Part shown: piece by piece, positions 47,674 through 57,768 of the stretch
Layout of the letters: each line of letters starts with the position of its first letter
How positions within the stretch are numbered: the stretch's first letter is position 1
NCBI RefSeq assembly: GCF_002799245.1
Contig: NZ_NEQV01000005.1
Span: 124,001 to 188,000 of the forward strand
From: Stenotrophomonas maltophilia
GTDB lineage: Bacteria > Pseudomonadota > Gammaproteobacteria > Xanthomonadales > Xanthomonadaceae
Direction: 5' to 3'
Length of the DNA stretch: 64,000 nt
The notes under the pieces: model-generated
The model's database searches: none
What the model was told of the DNA's origin: nothing
The model's input: the letters and a program-made list of their open reading frames with translations, nothing else
Program-made: the position numbers and the translations under genes

Positions 47674-50600
47674 TGGCAACGTTCGAAAAGGTCGATGGGA
47701 ATCCCTTTGGCGCCGGCGCAGCCGCAGCACCAGCTCCCACAGGCACCGACAAGGTTGCACGCCGACCGACGCTGTCCCCCGTGCAGGGCGATCCGTTCCA
47801 GAAGGTGGCCAAGCGCCCGGAGCGATCCTGGGGTGAGGCGATCAAGGACACCGGGCTCGGCATTGCTTCCGGCGCCGCCAACATCATCGGTGGCGCCGTG
47901 GAGCAGCGGAACTCCATGGAGCCGACCAACATCGTGCGGCAGGGCCTGCGCGCGCTGGACAGGCTGGGGGTCAAAGGCGCATCCGAGACCGCCGCGCTGG
48001 TACCAGGCACGCCATCCGAAGTCTTCGGCGGGCGCCGGGCTGGTTCGGATAGCGCGGGCTTGTCGAAGGCAACGCAGATGGCCACCGACTACCTCGGCGA
48101 GAGCCAGTCTGATGCGCTCAAGCAGGAAAAACAGGACCTGCAGGACACCAAGGGCTTCTTCGCCAGTGCCGGCAAGGTGCTGTCCTCGCCGCGACTGATC
48201 GGCAATTTCCTGGCCGAGCAGGTGCCAAACGTTGCCGCGATGGGCGCCGGCACGCGCCTTGCGGCTGCGCGGGCGGGCGAACGGGCCTTGGCGGGTGCGT
48301 TGGCCAAGGGTCTCGGTACCGAGGCCGCTGAAACGGCAGCAACCGCCGCTGGTCATCGCGCGGCGACTGCCGCTGCCACCGGCATGACGACGATCATGGA
48401 GACCGGATCGGCGGGCCAGCAGACCTACCAGCAGGCGATGGCGCAGCCGCAGTCGGTCTGGGATGCCAATCCGGAATACAAGCGCATGGTCGCCGCCGGC
48501 GGTGACCCGCAGACGGTCAAGGAAACCATCGCGCGCGGCGCATCGATGGAAGCGCAGGCGATCACCGCACCGATCGCGGCGATCGCCGGCCGCATTGCGG
48601 CGCCGTTTGAAGCCGACGTCTTCACCCGGGGCCTGGCGCGCAAGCCAAAAGCGATGCTGGCCGGCGCCGCGCGCGAGACTGTGGAAGAAGGCATCCAGGA
48701 GGGCGGCTCGCAGCTGGCCGGCAACCTAGGCCAGCGCCAGGTCGACCCGACCCAGGCAGCGTGGGAAGGTGTCCCTGAAGCGGCTGGTACCGGTGCGGCG
48801 ATCGGCGGCCTGCTCGGTGGCGGCATGGCCGCCGGCGGCGCGATCGCCAGCCGCGGTAACAACCAGGCCGCAGTGGCAGCTGATGCGGAGCGGGAACGCC
48901 TGGCACGCCGGCCGACGCCGACGCCACCTCCGCTGCCGCCGCCGCCGATCCCCCAGATGCTGGCGCTTCCGCCGCCGGAAGTGATGACTGCTGCACCGGA
49001 CGGCACTATCACGCCTGGCAGGGTCCGCCCGGAGGTCATGGCCGAACCTGAGATGCGCTTTCCGCAGGGCCGCGGCATGTCCGCTCCCTTTGACGGGACT
49101 CGCGTCGCTGCGCGGCCGCAGCCGACGGTACCGTTCCCTGACGCAGCCCCCGACTCGATCGCCGGCATCGCCAACCTGGTTTCCCAGGCCCGGCGGCCCA
49201 GTGAGCCTGCGGATACCGCAACAGCTGCGGCAGCGCAGGCAGAACCTGTCGCCCCGCAAGCCCAGGAAGGCCAGGCGGCCCTGGTAACACCGGAAGTTCC
49301 GGCCGCCGCGGCGCCTCCGGCGCCTGCGGTCGCGCCGCCGTGGGTCGATGCCCAGACCGGTGAAGCGCTTCGAGAGCCGACCACGACGGACATCAAGCAG
49401 CTGCTGCACAGCGGCCTGCAGTACCAGGTCGAGACGCATGGCGGAATCAATACGCCGACCCTGCTGCGCTCCATGCGTGATCAGTACGGCCTGCCCAGCG
49501 CCCGTGTGCGCCCGCTGCTGGACGAGGTAAAGGGCGAGCGTCGGCGTGGCCTCACTGAGCCGCCCGCCGATGCCGGTAACCTGGCAGCGAGTGAAGTCGC
49601 CGGCGCGGCATCGCCGGCGCAGCAGTCGCTGAGGGAGGCTGCACCGGCTGCAGATCTCCAGCTGGATGGTGCCGCGCCAACCAATCGATCCGCCCCGGAG
49701 CCACTGGCCAGCGAATTGCAGCGCGCGCCCGGTGATGCGGCTGCGCAGTTGGACACCGGTTCGTCTCGCGCACCGGTCGCCGAGCCGCGTGCAGCCGGCG
49801 CGACGGAGACAGCCAGTGTGGCCGGGACCGCTCCGGAGCAGTCCGTGGCCGAGGCGAGCGCTGGCCAGACCAACGTGCCCGCGCAGGCCGAGGTGCCGAA
49901 GGTGGCTACCGCGGCTGCTGAGGCGGCGACGAACCCGCAGAACGATCTGCCTGCGCCCACGGATGCACAGAAGGAAGCCGGCAACTACAAGAAGGGTCAC
50001 GTCCGCATCAACGGACACGACATCAGCATCGAGAACCCCGCCGGCAGCCAGCGGGATCCGCGCTGGCCCGCGCTGAAGAACCACTACGGCTACTTCAAGG
50101 GCACCGTCGGCAAGGACAAGGACCACGTCGACGTCTTCATGACCGACCGCGCTGAGGATCCGGCGCTGCCGGTGTACGTGGTCGACCAGGTCAACAAGGA
50201 CGGCTCCTTCGATGAGCACAAGGTCATCATGGGCACCGCGTCGGAGCAGGAAGCCCGAGAGACCTACCTGGCCAACTACTCGAAGGGCTGGACGGGCTTG
50301 GGCGGCATCAAGGAAATGTCACAGGAGCAGTTCAAGGCCTGGGTGCGCGATCCGAAGAAGACCACGCGCCGCGTCACCCGGGCCCAGCAGGCGGAAGCGG
50401 AGCCCGCGCCGACGCCGCAGGCCGCTGCGCCCGCAGGTGGAACGGGGCAGGGCGTAAGCACAGCAGCCGAAAGCGTCGGTGCGCCGTCGGAAACCGGTGG
50501 TGGGTTGGCCAAGATCGAAAGTGAACCTGCAGCTGCAGCAGCTGCAGCGCCGGCAACGACCGACCAGCCCCCGGCCTATACGCCCAAGGTGCGACGCATC

Positions 50601-53600
50601 GGTGGTTCTCCGCAGTACGACCGCGGCGACATTGGCACGCTCGGCGCCTACTTCACGCCCGGGCGCGTCGTGAAAGCCTATGGCAACACCCGGGATCGAG
50701 TGATCGAGTTTCGACCGCCGGAGAAGGATCAGCGCTGGCAGGTGAAAGTTCAGCAGGTCGATTCCGCCGGCAACCCACTGTCTGGCGAGAAGCCGCGCTG
50801 GCACAGCACCACCCCGTCGCCGAACGACCTCGAGCAAGTGCTCGGCAAGCCGATCGCGAAGGCGCGCAAGGCTGCCGCCCCCGCACAGGACAGCACCGCA
50901 GCGGCCGACGCTGTGCCTGCGCTGCCGCAGAAGGGGGCCGCTGGTCCGGCGGTGATCGAAGACCTGGGTGAGAAGCTGGGCGGTGCGCGCAAGGACCTGG
51001 CCAAGCCGACTGGTTCGCGGCCGCAGCGTCGGGCAGACCCCGACGGTGACCAGAACACCGGTGCAGCCTGGTCAAAGAAGTACGTCGCGATGGAAGACAC
51101 GCGCAACCCGGGAACCTGGCGCCTGTTCAAGGCGAAAAAGGGTCGCTTGGGTAACCCGCTGGCCAGCCGGCAGACCTTTGCCAGCCAGGCCGAGGCCGAC
51201 GCGGCAATCCCGATGGTCGAGCTGGCTCGCAATCACCGCGCCGTGGAGCGTGAGCCCGGCAACTGGGCGATCGCGCGCGACGTCACCGACCGCAAGCGCG
51301 TCTATCTCAAGGACGGGTTCGACACCCGCGCGGCGGCGCTGCAGTACATGGCCGAGAACGCGCCAGCACTGATCGACACCAAGACCACCGTGGGGGAGGA
51401 CGCTCTGCCGCGGCCGGACAAGGTCATGCGCATTGGTGAGGCGCGGCGCGAGGGCGATGTCCAGGGCCAGCAGTTCATGGACACCTTCGGATTCCGAGGC
51501 GTTGAGTTCGGCAAGTGGAACAACCAGGACGAGCGCCAGGAGGTGATGAATCACGCCTTCGACGCGCTGGTCGACCTGTCCGAGCTGCTGAACCTGCCCC
51601 CGCGCGCGATGAGCCTGGACGGCCAGATCGGCCTGGCGTTCGGTGCACGTGGCCACGGCCTCAGCGGTGCCCGCGCGCACTACGAGCGGGACTATGCGGT
51701 GATCAACCTGACCAAGCTCAAGGGTGCCGGGTCGCTGGCCCACGAGTGGATGCACGCCCTGGACCACTACCTCGGCCGGCAGGACGGCCGGGGGTCGGAA
51801 CAGATCACCAACAGTCGCGGCGACAAGGTCATGAAGGCGTCGGGTGTTGACGACTACCTGAGCAATGCCAGCCGATTCCGGGGGAACGTGCGTCCGGAGC
51901 TGCGTGCGGCGTTCCAGGAGCTGATGGACACCATGCGAACCCGTGCCGAGCAGTATGTCGAAGACACGGCGCGCGCCGAATCTTTCCTGGGCAAAGCCCG
52001 TGACCAGGTGCAGAAGCAACTGGGCGACCTGCGGGCCCACATCGAGAAGGAGCGGGCGTGGGGATCGCGGAAGCGGCCGGCCACGCAGCCGGAGCTGGCT
52101 GCGTTCGACGCAGCGGCAGATCGGTTGCTCAACGGTGAGACGTTCATCACCGATGCCAAGCCGACCAAGGGCGGCGGCGTCCGGTTCACCAACGAAGAAC
52201 TGGACGCGCTCGACGGTGTCTTGAAAGCCGTTACCAACCGTACCGGCTTCAACTCCGAGCGCACCGGCTCGCTGGATCGATTGCGCGATGCGATGGGCAT
52301 GTATCAGCGCCGGGTGGAGCTGTGGCAGTCGGCAGACGCCGGCGAGGCGAAGACCAAGAACGTGCCGACCTCGTTCATGACCGAGGCCCGAAAGCTGGAC
52401 GATGGCCGCGTGGGCAACTACTGGACCGCGCCGCACGAGCTCCTGGCACGTGCCTTCAGTTCCTACGTCGAGGACCGCCTGCAGGATGCCGGCCGGGCCA
52501 GCGCTTTCATGTCCTTCGGTTCGGACCCGCGCTTCGCGGTGCCGGTCGGTACCGAGCTCGCTCGGCCGTTCCCCGGCGGCGCCGAGCGCCAGGCAATGAA
52601 TGCCGCCTTCGACCGCTTCTTCGCTGAGGTCAAGCACGAAGAGAGCCCGACCGGTGGTGTCCGGCTCTTCTCCCGCCGTGGCTGGGAGGCCGACTTCCCC
52701 GACGTCGTGACGGCTCACCGTCCCGGCCGCCTGAGCGCGCACGCGGATTACGCTGCAGCCAAAGCCGGCGACGACACCGCGGCGCTGCGCGTGGCGCGCG
52801 ACGTCATCACCCCGGAGTTTGTCCAGGACGTGCGTGCTGCGCTGCCGGAGGGCAGCAAGCCCCTGGTGGTGGCCGTGCAGTCCCAGGAAGCCACAGGTAA
52901 CAACCGCATCCCGCGCATGGCCGCCGAGGTGCTGGCCCAGCGCCTGGGACTGCAGGTGTCCGAAGACATCGTCCAGGCCGCCAAGGTCAATCGTAGTGCC
53001 GGGGATGCCCTGCACCGGCTGGCCAACCAGCCCCCGTTCACCGGCAAGGTGGAGAAGGGCCGCGACTACGTCCTGATCGATGACACGCTGACCCAGGGAG
53101 GTACCCTGGCCCAGCTGAAGACCCACATCGAGGACAACGGCGGCAAGGTGGTGCTGGCCACGGCTTTGACCGGCAAGGACTATTCGCGGAAAATCGCCCT
53201 CAACTCCCAGAGCCTGGCCGACGTCCGTGAACGTTTCGGATCAATCGAACCTTGGTGGCGCGACCAGTTCGGCTACGGCTTCGAAGGCCTCACCGAATCC
53301 GAAGCGCGCTCCATCCTCACCCTCGACAAGGGACGTCTCGATGCTGACGCCCTCCGAGATCGAGTCGCTGCAGGCCGAGTACCGGGCCTCCGGCCAGTGG
53401 GCGAAGGAGCAGCTGGCCAAGGATCCGGAGCTGAAGCACCTGGGCCCGGCGGGCGGGTAAACCGATCCGCAGCTCCTGCCGCCAGCGGCGGCCTGGACTT
53501 CGACCGCGCGCTGCAGCTCAAAACCGACCTGACCCAGCATTGGGGCGAAAACGCGCCCAGCGTGGTCGTGGTGCGCTCGGCTGAGGATTTCCCTGCCAGC

Positions 53601-56600
53601 GCCAAGGTGGATCCGGGCTATCGCCGCGCCGAGGGTATGTACGACGGTCGGCCCACGGTCTGGATCAACGCCGGCAACATCGCCACCGAGCAGCGCTTCG
53701 CGCAGGTGCTGGCCCACGAGGCAATCGGGCACTACGGCGTTGAGTCCGTTGTCGGTGCCAAGGACTGGACCCAGATCGTTGACGCGATCGACAAGCTGGC
53801 CGCCGACGGCACCGGCACCGCTGCGATGAAGGCGGTGCTGGCGGATGTGACCAAGCGCTACGGCACCGTCGATCGCGAGACCTTCGCCAAGGAAGCGATC
53901 GCCGTCATGGCGGAGCGGGGGATCCGCAACAGCTTCACCAGCCGCGTCGCCGCCGCGGTCCGCCGCTTCCTGCGCCGCGTCATGCCGTCGCTGAAGTGGT
54001 CCGAGACCGAGGTTCGGGACCTGTTGAGCCAGGCTGACAGCTTCCTGCGTGCCGGCATGTCGGCCCAGGCGCAGCGGGAAATGGTGCGGTCCTACTCGTT
54101 CGCACAGCCGCAGATCGACGGCCGCGGCGAGGCCTTCCTCGAGCAGAACGGTGGTCGATTTCTCCGCCGCGACGATCAGTGGTACCTCGCCGACGAGCGC
54201 GGCCGGCCGGCCGACTTCCTGACCCTTGGTGCCGCGCGCGCTGAGGCCGAGCGCACCGGTGGCCAGGTGCTGGCCGATCCGGTTGAGAGTGGGCCGCGTA
54301 CCTGGAGCGTGGTGCTGCCCAACGGCGCCGAGGTGACTCGGGCCGCGCGCGGCCGTCTCTTCAGCATGCCGCCGGCAGACGCGCTCGCGGACATTGATGC
54401 GATCCAGCAGGGCATCCAGGGCGACGACGTACTGGCGCGTGCCCGGCAGAAGCTGAAAGACCTCAGCCTGAGCAAGGTGAAAGACACGTTGCGGCCCACC
54501 TGGCTCGGTGCGCTGGCCACCCGGCACCTGACGGAGCTGGGACGCGACTATTTCCCGACCATCGATCGCTATTCGGACTACCTGGCCGAAATGCAGGCCG
54601 ATCGGAACAAGCTGCAGGCGGAGGCCGACACGATCGCCGAGGCGGCGCGCCAGTGGGCAAGCAAGAACAAGGCGGAAAGCCGGCGTCTGTTCGACCTCAT
54701 GCACCAGGCCACCATGGACGGTGTAGATCCGTCGCGCGAGTACCAGCCCCTGCAGTTCCGGATGCCCGGCGAGAAGGGCCTGCAGGTGGTCAACCGTAAG
54801 AACGTGTTGCACGCCATCAAGGTGAAACAGCAGCAGATGCGGGAGCGCAGCGGCGACACCAAGGCGAACATCATGAACGAGGTCAAGGCGCTGAAGGCCA
54901 TGCTGAAGGCAGAGCCACGGCGGCAACGGCAGTACGCTCCGTTGGTTGAGCAGTGGTCACAGCTGTCACCCGAAGCGCGGAGGTTCTACAGCCAGTTCCG
55001 TGATGCCTATCGAGCCAGGTCCGACGCGGTGGAGGAGGCCTTGGTCCAACGCATTGAGGACCTGAAGGGCGGCGACATGGTGGGAGGAACGGCCCTAAGC
55101 GATAGCAGTCGCCGCATGTTGGTGCACAAGGTTCGCGAACAGTTCGAATCCGCACGCCTGCAGGGCGTCTACTTCCCCCTGCAGCGCTTCGGCAAGTTCT
55201 TCGTTGCGGCGGAGAAGGACGGGACCAACACCTTCCTGATGTTCGAATCGCAGAACGAGCTGGATCGAGCTGTAAAGGACCTGGAGCGCAGGGAGTGGGC
55301 TATTACCGCCCGAGGTATGAAGACGAAGGGCAAGGCGACGGACGCACCGAGCGGTTCCTTCGTTGCCGACGTGATCGACCAGCTGCGGACGGCGCATGTA
55401 TCCGACGCGGTCCAGGACCAGGTGTACCAGCTGTATCTGCAGACCATGCCGGAGCTGTCGATGCGCAAGCACCAGATCCACCGCAAGTCGGTGCCTGGCT
55501 TCGACCCTGATGCCGTGCGTGCCTTCGCCTACAACATGCAGCACGGGTCGCACCAGCTCGCCCGACTGCGATACGCCCACAAGCTGCAGGGGGTGCTGAC
55601 CGACCTGAAGGACGCGCAGAAGAAGATTCAGGCAACCCCCAGCGTCGACACGCGAAAGATCGTGGCGGGCGACGCCCTCCTGGAAGAGCTTGGCAAGCGG
55701 CACGAATGGATCATGAATCCGACCGACTCGGCGCTGACCAACCTGATCTCGTCGTTCGGCTTTACCTACTACCTGGGCGCCACGCCGGCGGCGGCGCTGG
55801 TGAACGTGACCCAGACCGCCCTGGTCAGCTACCCCTACCTGGCCGCACGGCACGGCGGGGTCAAGGCCATGAACTACCTGCTGGCCGCCAGCCGCGACGC
55901 TGTGCGCACCGTGGGCAACATCCAGAGGACGCTGACCGACCCCGACGAGCTCCGCGCCTACCAGGCGCTTGAAGCCTCCGGTGCCATCGAGAAGACGCAG
56001 GCCCACAATCTCGCCGGCATCGCCGAAGGTGGCATGACGGGCTACAACCCAGCCTGGAGCAAGGCCATGGAGATCATCGGCTGGGGCTTCCACAAGACCG
56101 AGGTGGTCAACCGCGAGGCGACCGGCATGGCCGCCTACCGCCTGGCCCGTGCCGACGGCAAGTCATTCGACGAGGCGGTGAAGTTCGCCCGGGACGCCAT
56201 CTTCGACACCCACTTCGACTACAGCAACGCCAACCGCGCCCGCTTCATGCAGAGCGGTACCGCCAAGGTGCTGCTGATGTTCCGGCAGTACAGCTTGAAC
56301 ATGACCTGGGCGCTCGGGCGGATGGTGTGGCAGGCCACCAAGGGGCAGGACCCCGAGGTGCGCCGGGTGGCACGTCGCAACCTGACCGGCCTGCTGGGCA
56401 TGAGCGCACTGTTCTCCGGCGCCATGGGCCTGCCGATGATGGGCATGATCATGGGGGCGCTCAATGGCATCCAGGCCACCTTCGGGGATGACGACGAGCC
56501 GTGGGATGCAGAGACCGAGCTGCGCGCTTTCCTCACCGGCATGCTGGGGCAGGGCGGGGCGGATCTGCTGCTGCACGGGCCGGCCGACAAGCTGACCGGG

Positions 56601-57233
56601 GCCAACATTTCCGGCCGTGTCGGCCTGGACAGCCTGTGGATCCGCGACGCCGATCGCGAGCTCGACGGCCGCGGCATGTTCAACAACCTGCTCGAGCAGG
56701 CCGCAGGGCCAATGGGCGGGGTCCTGAAGAACGTGCTGGTTGGCAAGCAGCAGGTCGACGAGGGCCACATCATGCGCGGCGTGGAGACCATGCTGCCCAA
56801 GGGGCTCAAGGACATGATCAAGGCTGGCCGTTACGCCACCCAGGGCGTCAACACCCTGCGCGGCGATCCGGTCGTCGCGGACCTGTCGCCCTGGGAGATC
56901 CTGCTGCAGGCCAACGGCTTCGCCCCGGAGAAGGTGTCCAGGCAGTACGAGACCACCCGCGCGCTGAAGAACTACGAGCAGCACATCCTCGACCGCCGCA
57001 AGTCGCTGGTGAACGCCTTCGCCATGGCCCTGCGCAACGGCGACGCCAGCGACCGGGCTTCGGTGCTCAGCAAGATCGGCGCCTTCAACAAGGCCAATTC
57101 GGAGCTGGCGATCACCTCGAGCGGTCTGCAGCAGTCCATCAAGAACCGTGCCCGCTACAGCGCCAGGGCTGAGGCCGGCATCGTGCTCAATCCCAAGCTG
57201 GCCGCGCGACTGAACAAAGCCGTGACGGAGTAA
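47673..57233 (+). CDS. Giant polyvalent protein, probably injected with the DNA
   Basis: 3186 residues, the largest gene here and the end of the structural module. In order: low-complexity Ala/Pro N-terminus with amphipathic helices (1-770); an inorganic-pyrophosphatase-like domain (about 779-899: GYFKGTVGKDKDHVDVFMTD, DEHKVIMGT); a zincin-like domain with FGFRGVEFG and HEWMH at 1357-1361; a phosphoribosyltransferase-like domain (about 1690-1856) with PRPP loop DDTLTQGGT; a second metalloprotease-like motif HEAIGH at 2015-2020; the PLxRFG motif (PLQRFG, 2502-2507); and a helical C-terminus with hydrophobic segments near 2900-2935. Such multi-domain proteins, called polyvalent proteins, are thought to enter with phage or plasmid DNA and counter host defences. 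Function of each domain is inferred from motifs. Confidence 0.85.
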   Translation: MATFEKVDGNPFGAGAAAAPAPTGTDKVARRPTLSPVQGDPFQKVAKRPERSWGEAIKDTGLGIASGAANIIGGAVEQRNSMEPTNIVRQGLRALDRLGVKGASETAALVPGTPSEVFGGRRAGSDSAGLSKATQMATDYLGESQSDALKQEKQDLQDTKGFFASAGKVLSSPRLIGNFLAEQVPNVAAMGAGTRLAAARAGERALAGALAKGLGTEAAETAATAAGHRAATAAATGMTTIMETGSAGQQTYQQAMAQPQSVWDANPEYKRMVAAGGDPQTVKETIARGASMEAQAITAPIAAIAGRIAAPFEADVFTRGLARKPKAMLAGAARETVEEGIQEGGSQLAGNLGQRQVDPTQAAWEGVPEAAGTGAAIGGLLGGGMAAGGAIASRGNNQAAVAADAERERLARRPTPTPPPLPPPPIPQMLALPPPEVMTAAPDGTITPGRVRPEVMAEPEMRFPQGRGMSAPFDGTRVAARPQPTVPFPDAAPDSIAGIANLVSQARRPSEPADTATAAAAQAEPVAPQAQEGQAALVTPEVPAAAAPPAPAVAPPWVDAQTGEALREPTTTDIKQLLHSGLQYQVETHGGINTPTLLRSMRDQYGLPSARVRPLLDEVKGERRRGLTEPPADAGNLAASEVAGAASPAQQSLREAAPAADLQLDGAAPTNRSAPEPLASELQRAPGDAAAQLDTGSSRAPVAEPRAAGATETASVAGTAPEQSVAEASAGQTNVPAQAEVPKVATAAAEAATNPQNDLPAPTDAQKEAGNYKKGHVRINGHDISIENPAGSQRDPRWPALKNHYGYFKGTVGKDKDHVDVFMTDRAEDPALPVYVVDQVNKDGSFDEHKVIMGTASEQEARETYLANYSKGWTGLGGIKEMSQEQFKAWVRDPKKTTRRVTRAQQAEAEPAPTPQAAAPAGGTGQGVSTAAESVGAPSETGGGLAKIESEPAAAAAAAPATTDQPPAYTPKVRRIGGSPQYDRGDIGTLGAYFTPGRVVKAYGNTRDRVIEFRPPEKDQRWQVKVQQVDSAGNPLSGEKPRWHSTTPSPNDLEQVLGKPIAKARKAAAPAQDSTAAADAVPALPQKGAAGPAVIEDLGEKLGGARKDLAKPTGSRPQRRADPDGDQNTGAAWSKKYVAMEDTRNPGTWRLFKAKKGRLGNPLASRQTFASQAEADAAIPMVELARNHRAVEREPGNWAIARDVTDRKRVYLKDGFDTRAAALQYMAENAPALIDTKTTVGEDALPRPDKVMRIGEARREGDVQGQQFMDTFGFRGVEFGKWNNQDERQEVMNHAFDALVDLSELLNLPPRAMSLDGQIGLAFGARGHGLSGARAHYERDYAVINLTKLKGAGSLAHEWMHALDHYLGRQDGRGSEQITNSRGDKVMKASGVDDYLSNASRFRGNVRPELRAAFQELMDTMRTRAEQYVEDTARAESFLGKARDQVQKQLGDLRAHIEKERAWGSRKRPATQPELAAFDAAADRLLNGETFITDAKPTKGGGVRFTNEELDALDGVLKAVTNRTGFNSERTGSLDRLRDAMGMYQRRVELWQSADAGEAKTKNVPTSFMTEARKLDDGRVGNYWTAPHELLARAFSSYVEDRLQDAGRASAFMSFGSDPRFAVPVGTELARPFPGGAERQAMNAAFDRFFAEVKHEESPTGGVRLFSRRGWEADFPDVVTAHRPGRLSAHADYAAAKAGDDTAALRVARDVITPEFVQDVRAALPEGSKPLVVAVQSQEATGNNRIPRMAAEVLAQRLGLQVSEDIVQAAKVNRSAGDALHRLANQPPFTGKVEKGRDYVLIDDTLTQGGTLAQLKTHIEDNGGKVVLATALTGKDYSRKIALNSQSLADVRERFGSIEPWWRDQFGYGFEGLTESEARSILTLDKGRLDADALRDRVAAGRVPGLRPVGEGAAGQGSGAEAPGPGGRVNRSAAPAASGGLDFDRALQLKTDLTQHWGENAPSVVVVRSAEDFPASAKVDPGYRRAEGMYDGRPTVWINAGNIATEQRFAQVLAHEAIGHYGVESVVGAKDWTQIVDAIDKLAADGTGTAAMKAVLADVTKRYGTVDRETFAKEAIAVMAERGIRNSFTSRVAAAVRRFLRRVMPSLKWSETEVRDLLSQADSFLRAGMSAQAQREMVRSYSFAQPQIDGRGEAFLEQNGGRFLRRDDQWYLADERGRPADFLTLGAARAEAERTGGQVLADPVESGPRTWSVVLPNGAEVTRAARGRLFSMPPADALADIDAIQQGIQGDDVLARARQKLKDLSLSKVKDTLRPTWLGALATRHLTELGRDYFPTIDRYSDYLAEMQADRNKLQAEADTIAEAARQWASKNKAESRRLFDLMHQATMDGVDPSREYQPLQFRMPGEKGLQVVNRKNVLHAIKVKQQQMRERSGDTKANIMNEVKALKAMLKAEPRRQRQYAPLVEQWSQLSPEARRFYSQFRDAYRARSDAVEEALVQRIEDLKGGDMVGGTALSDSSRRMLVHKVREQFESARLQGVYFPLQRFGKFFVAAEKDGTNTFLMFESQNELDRAVKDLERREWAITARGMKTKGKATDAPSGSFVADVIDQLRTAHVSDAVQDQVYQLYLQTMPELSMRKHQIHRKSVPGFDPDAVRAFAYNMQHGSHQLARLRYAHKLQGVLTDLKDAQKKIQATPSVDTRKIVAGDALLEELGKRHEWIMNPTDSALTNLISSFGFTYYLGATPAAALVNVTQTALVSYPYLAARHGGVKAMNYLLAASRDAVRTVGNIQRTLTDPDELRAYQALEASGAIEKTQAHNLAGIAEGGMTGYNPAWSKAMEIIGWGFHKTEVVNREATGMAAYRLARADGKSFDEAVKFARDAIFDTHFDYSNANRARFMQSGTAKVLLMFRQYSLNMTWALGRMVWQATKGQDPEVRRVARRNLTGLLGMSALFSGAMGLPMMGMIMGALNGIQATFGDDDEPWDAETELRAFLTGMLGQGGADLLLHGPADKLTGANISGRVGLDSLWIRDADRELDGRGMFNNLLEQAAGPMGGVLKNVLVGKQQVDEGHIMRGVETMLPKGLKDMIKAGRYATQGVNTLRGDPVVADLSPWEILLQANGFAPEKVSRQYETTRALKNYEQHILDRRKSLVNAFAMALRNGDASDRASVLSKIGAFNKANSELAITSSGLQQSIKNRARYSARAEAGIVLNPKLAARLNKAVTE

Positions 57234-57332
57234 TTGCTGGAACGCTGTAACCCCATCGGGCCTTACCGGATGAAAGCAATGTGAAGACGCCGGCGCTGGT
57301 GCCGGCGTTACCGATACAGGGGTCAGTAACCG

Positions 57333-57686
57333 ATGGACAAGAAGGACTCGCAGCTGGTGGCCATTGGAGAAGGAAAGCAGGAGAACGGCCAGCCCATGGA
57401 CAGTGGTGCTGGTTTTCTTTCCCCTGCAACAGGCTTGGAGGTGGGGCCCAAGGCATCGCGGGGGCGGCACTCTCGCCGCCAGACGCTGGAGAAGGGCATG
57501 GAAGATGAGCGCCATAAGGCTCAGGTGGTCTCGATGGAGGCCTTCAAGGCAGGCCGGGTGGGGCAGATCCCCCCGGAGTTGCTGGAGATGTACGACCAGC
57601 TGACCCGCGACCAGCACGCGCTGGTGCGGACCTCGATCGTGCTCGTGGCGGCGCTGCGGAGGCGCCTGGGCCTGCCGGACCTCTAA
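57333..57686 (+). CDS. Hypothetical accessory protein
   Basis: 117 residues after CAGGGGTC. The N-terminal 60 are polar and disordered; the C-terminal 55 are helical (GQIPPELLEMYDQLTRDQHA, LVRTSIVLVAALRRRLGLP). It follows the giant gene after a small hairpin (57287-57308). Unknown function. Confidence 0.55.
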   Translation: MDKKDSQLVAIGEGKQENGQPMDSGAGFLSPATGLEVGPKASRGRHSRRQTLEKGMEDERHKAQVVSMEAFKAGRVGQIPPELLEMYDQLTRDQHALVRTSIVLVAALRRRLGLPDL

Positions 57687-57693
57687 GGGCCAT

Positions 57694-57713
57694 GGGGCCG
57701 CCACGGCGGCCCC
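57694..57713 (+). terminator. Probable terminator of the late operon
   Basis: A 9-bp G/C stem (57694-57702 with 57705-57713) is followed by TTCTGCTGT, 8 nt after the preceding stop. The T-tail is weak. Confidence 0.5.
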
Positions 57714-57768
57714 TTCTGCTGTGCCGGGCGCTCACGGCGCCGTAAGGCCGGCGTGCTGTAATCCGGCC

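Noticed and set aside
46057..47760. 567-codon minus-strand frame
   Set aside because: Antisense to two virion genes whose starts and overlaps fit the operon; Arg/Cys/His-rich shadow.
53241..54926. 561-codon minus-strand frame opposite the giant gene
   Set aside because: It is antisense to a frame with clear domain motifs; its sequence is low-complexity His/Gly/Arg typical of a shadow in GC-rich DNA, with no ribosome site.
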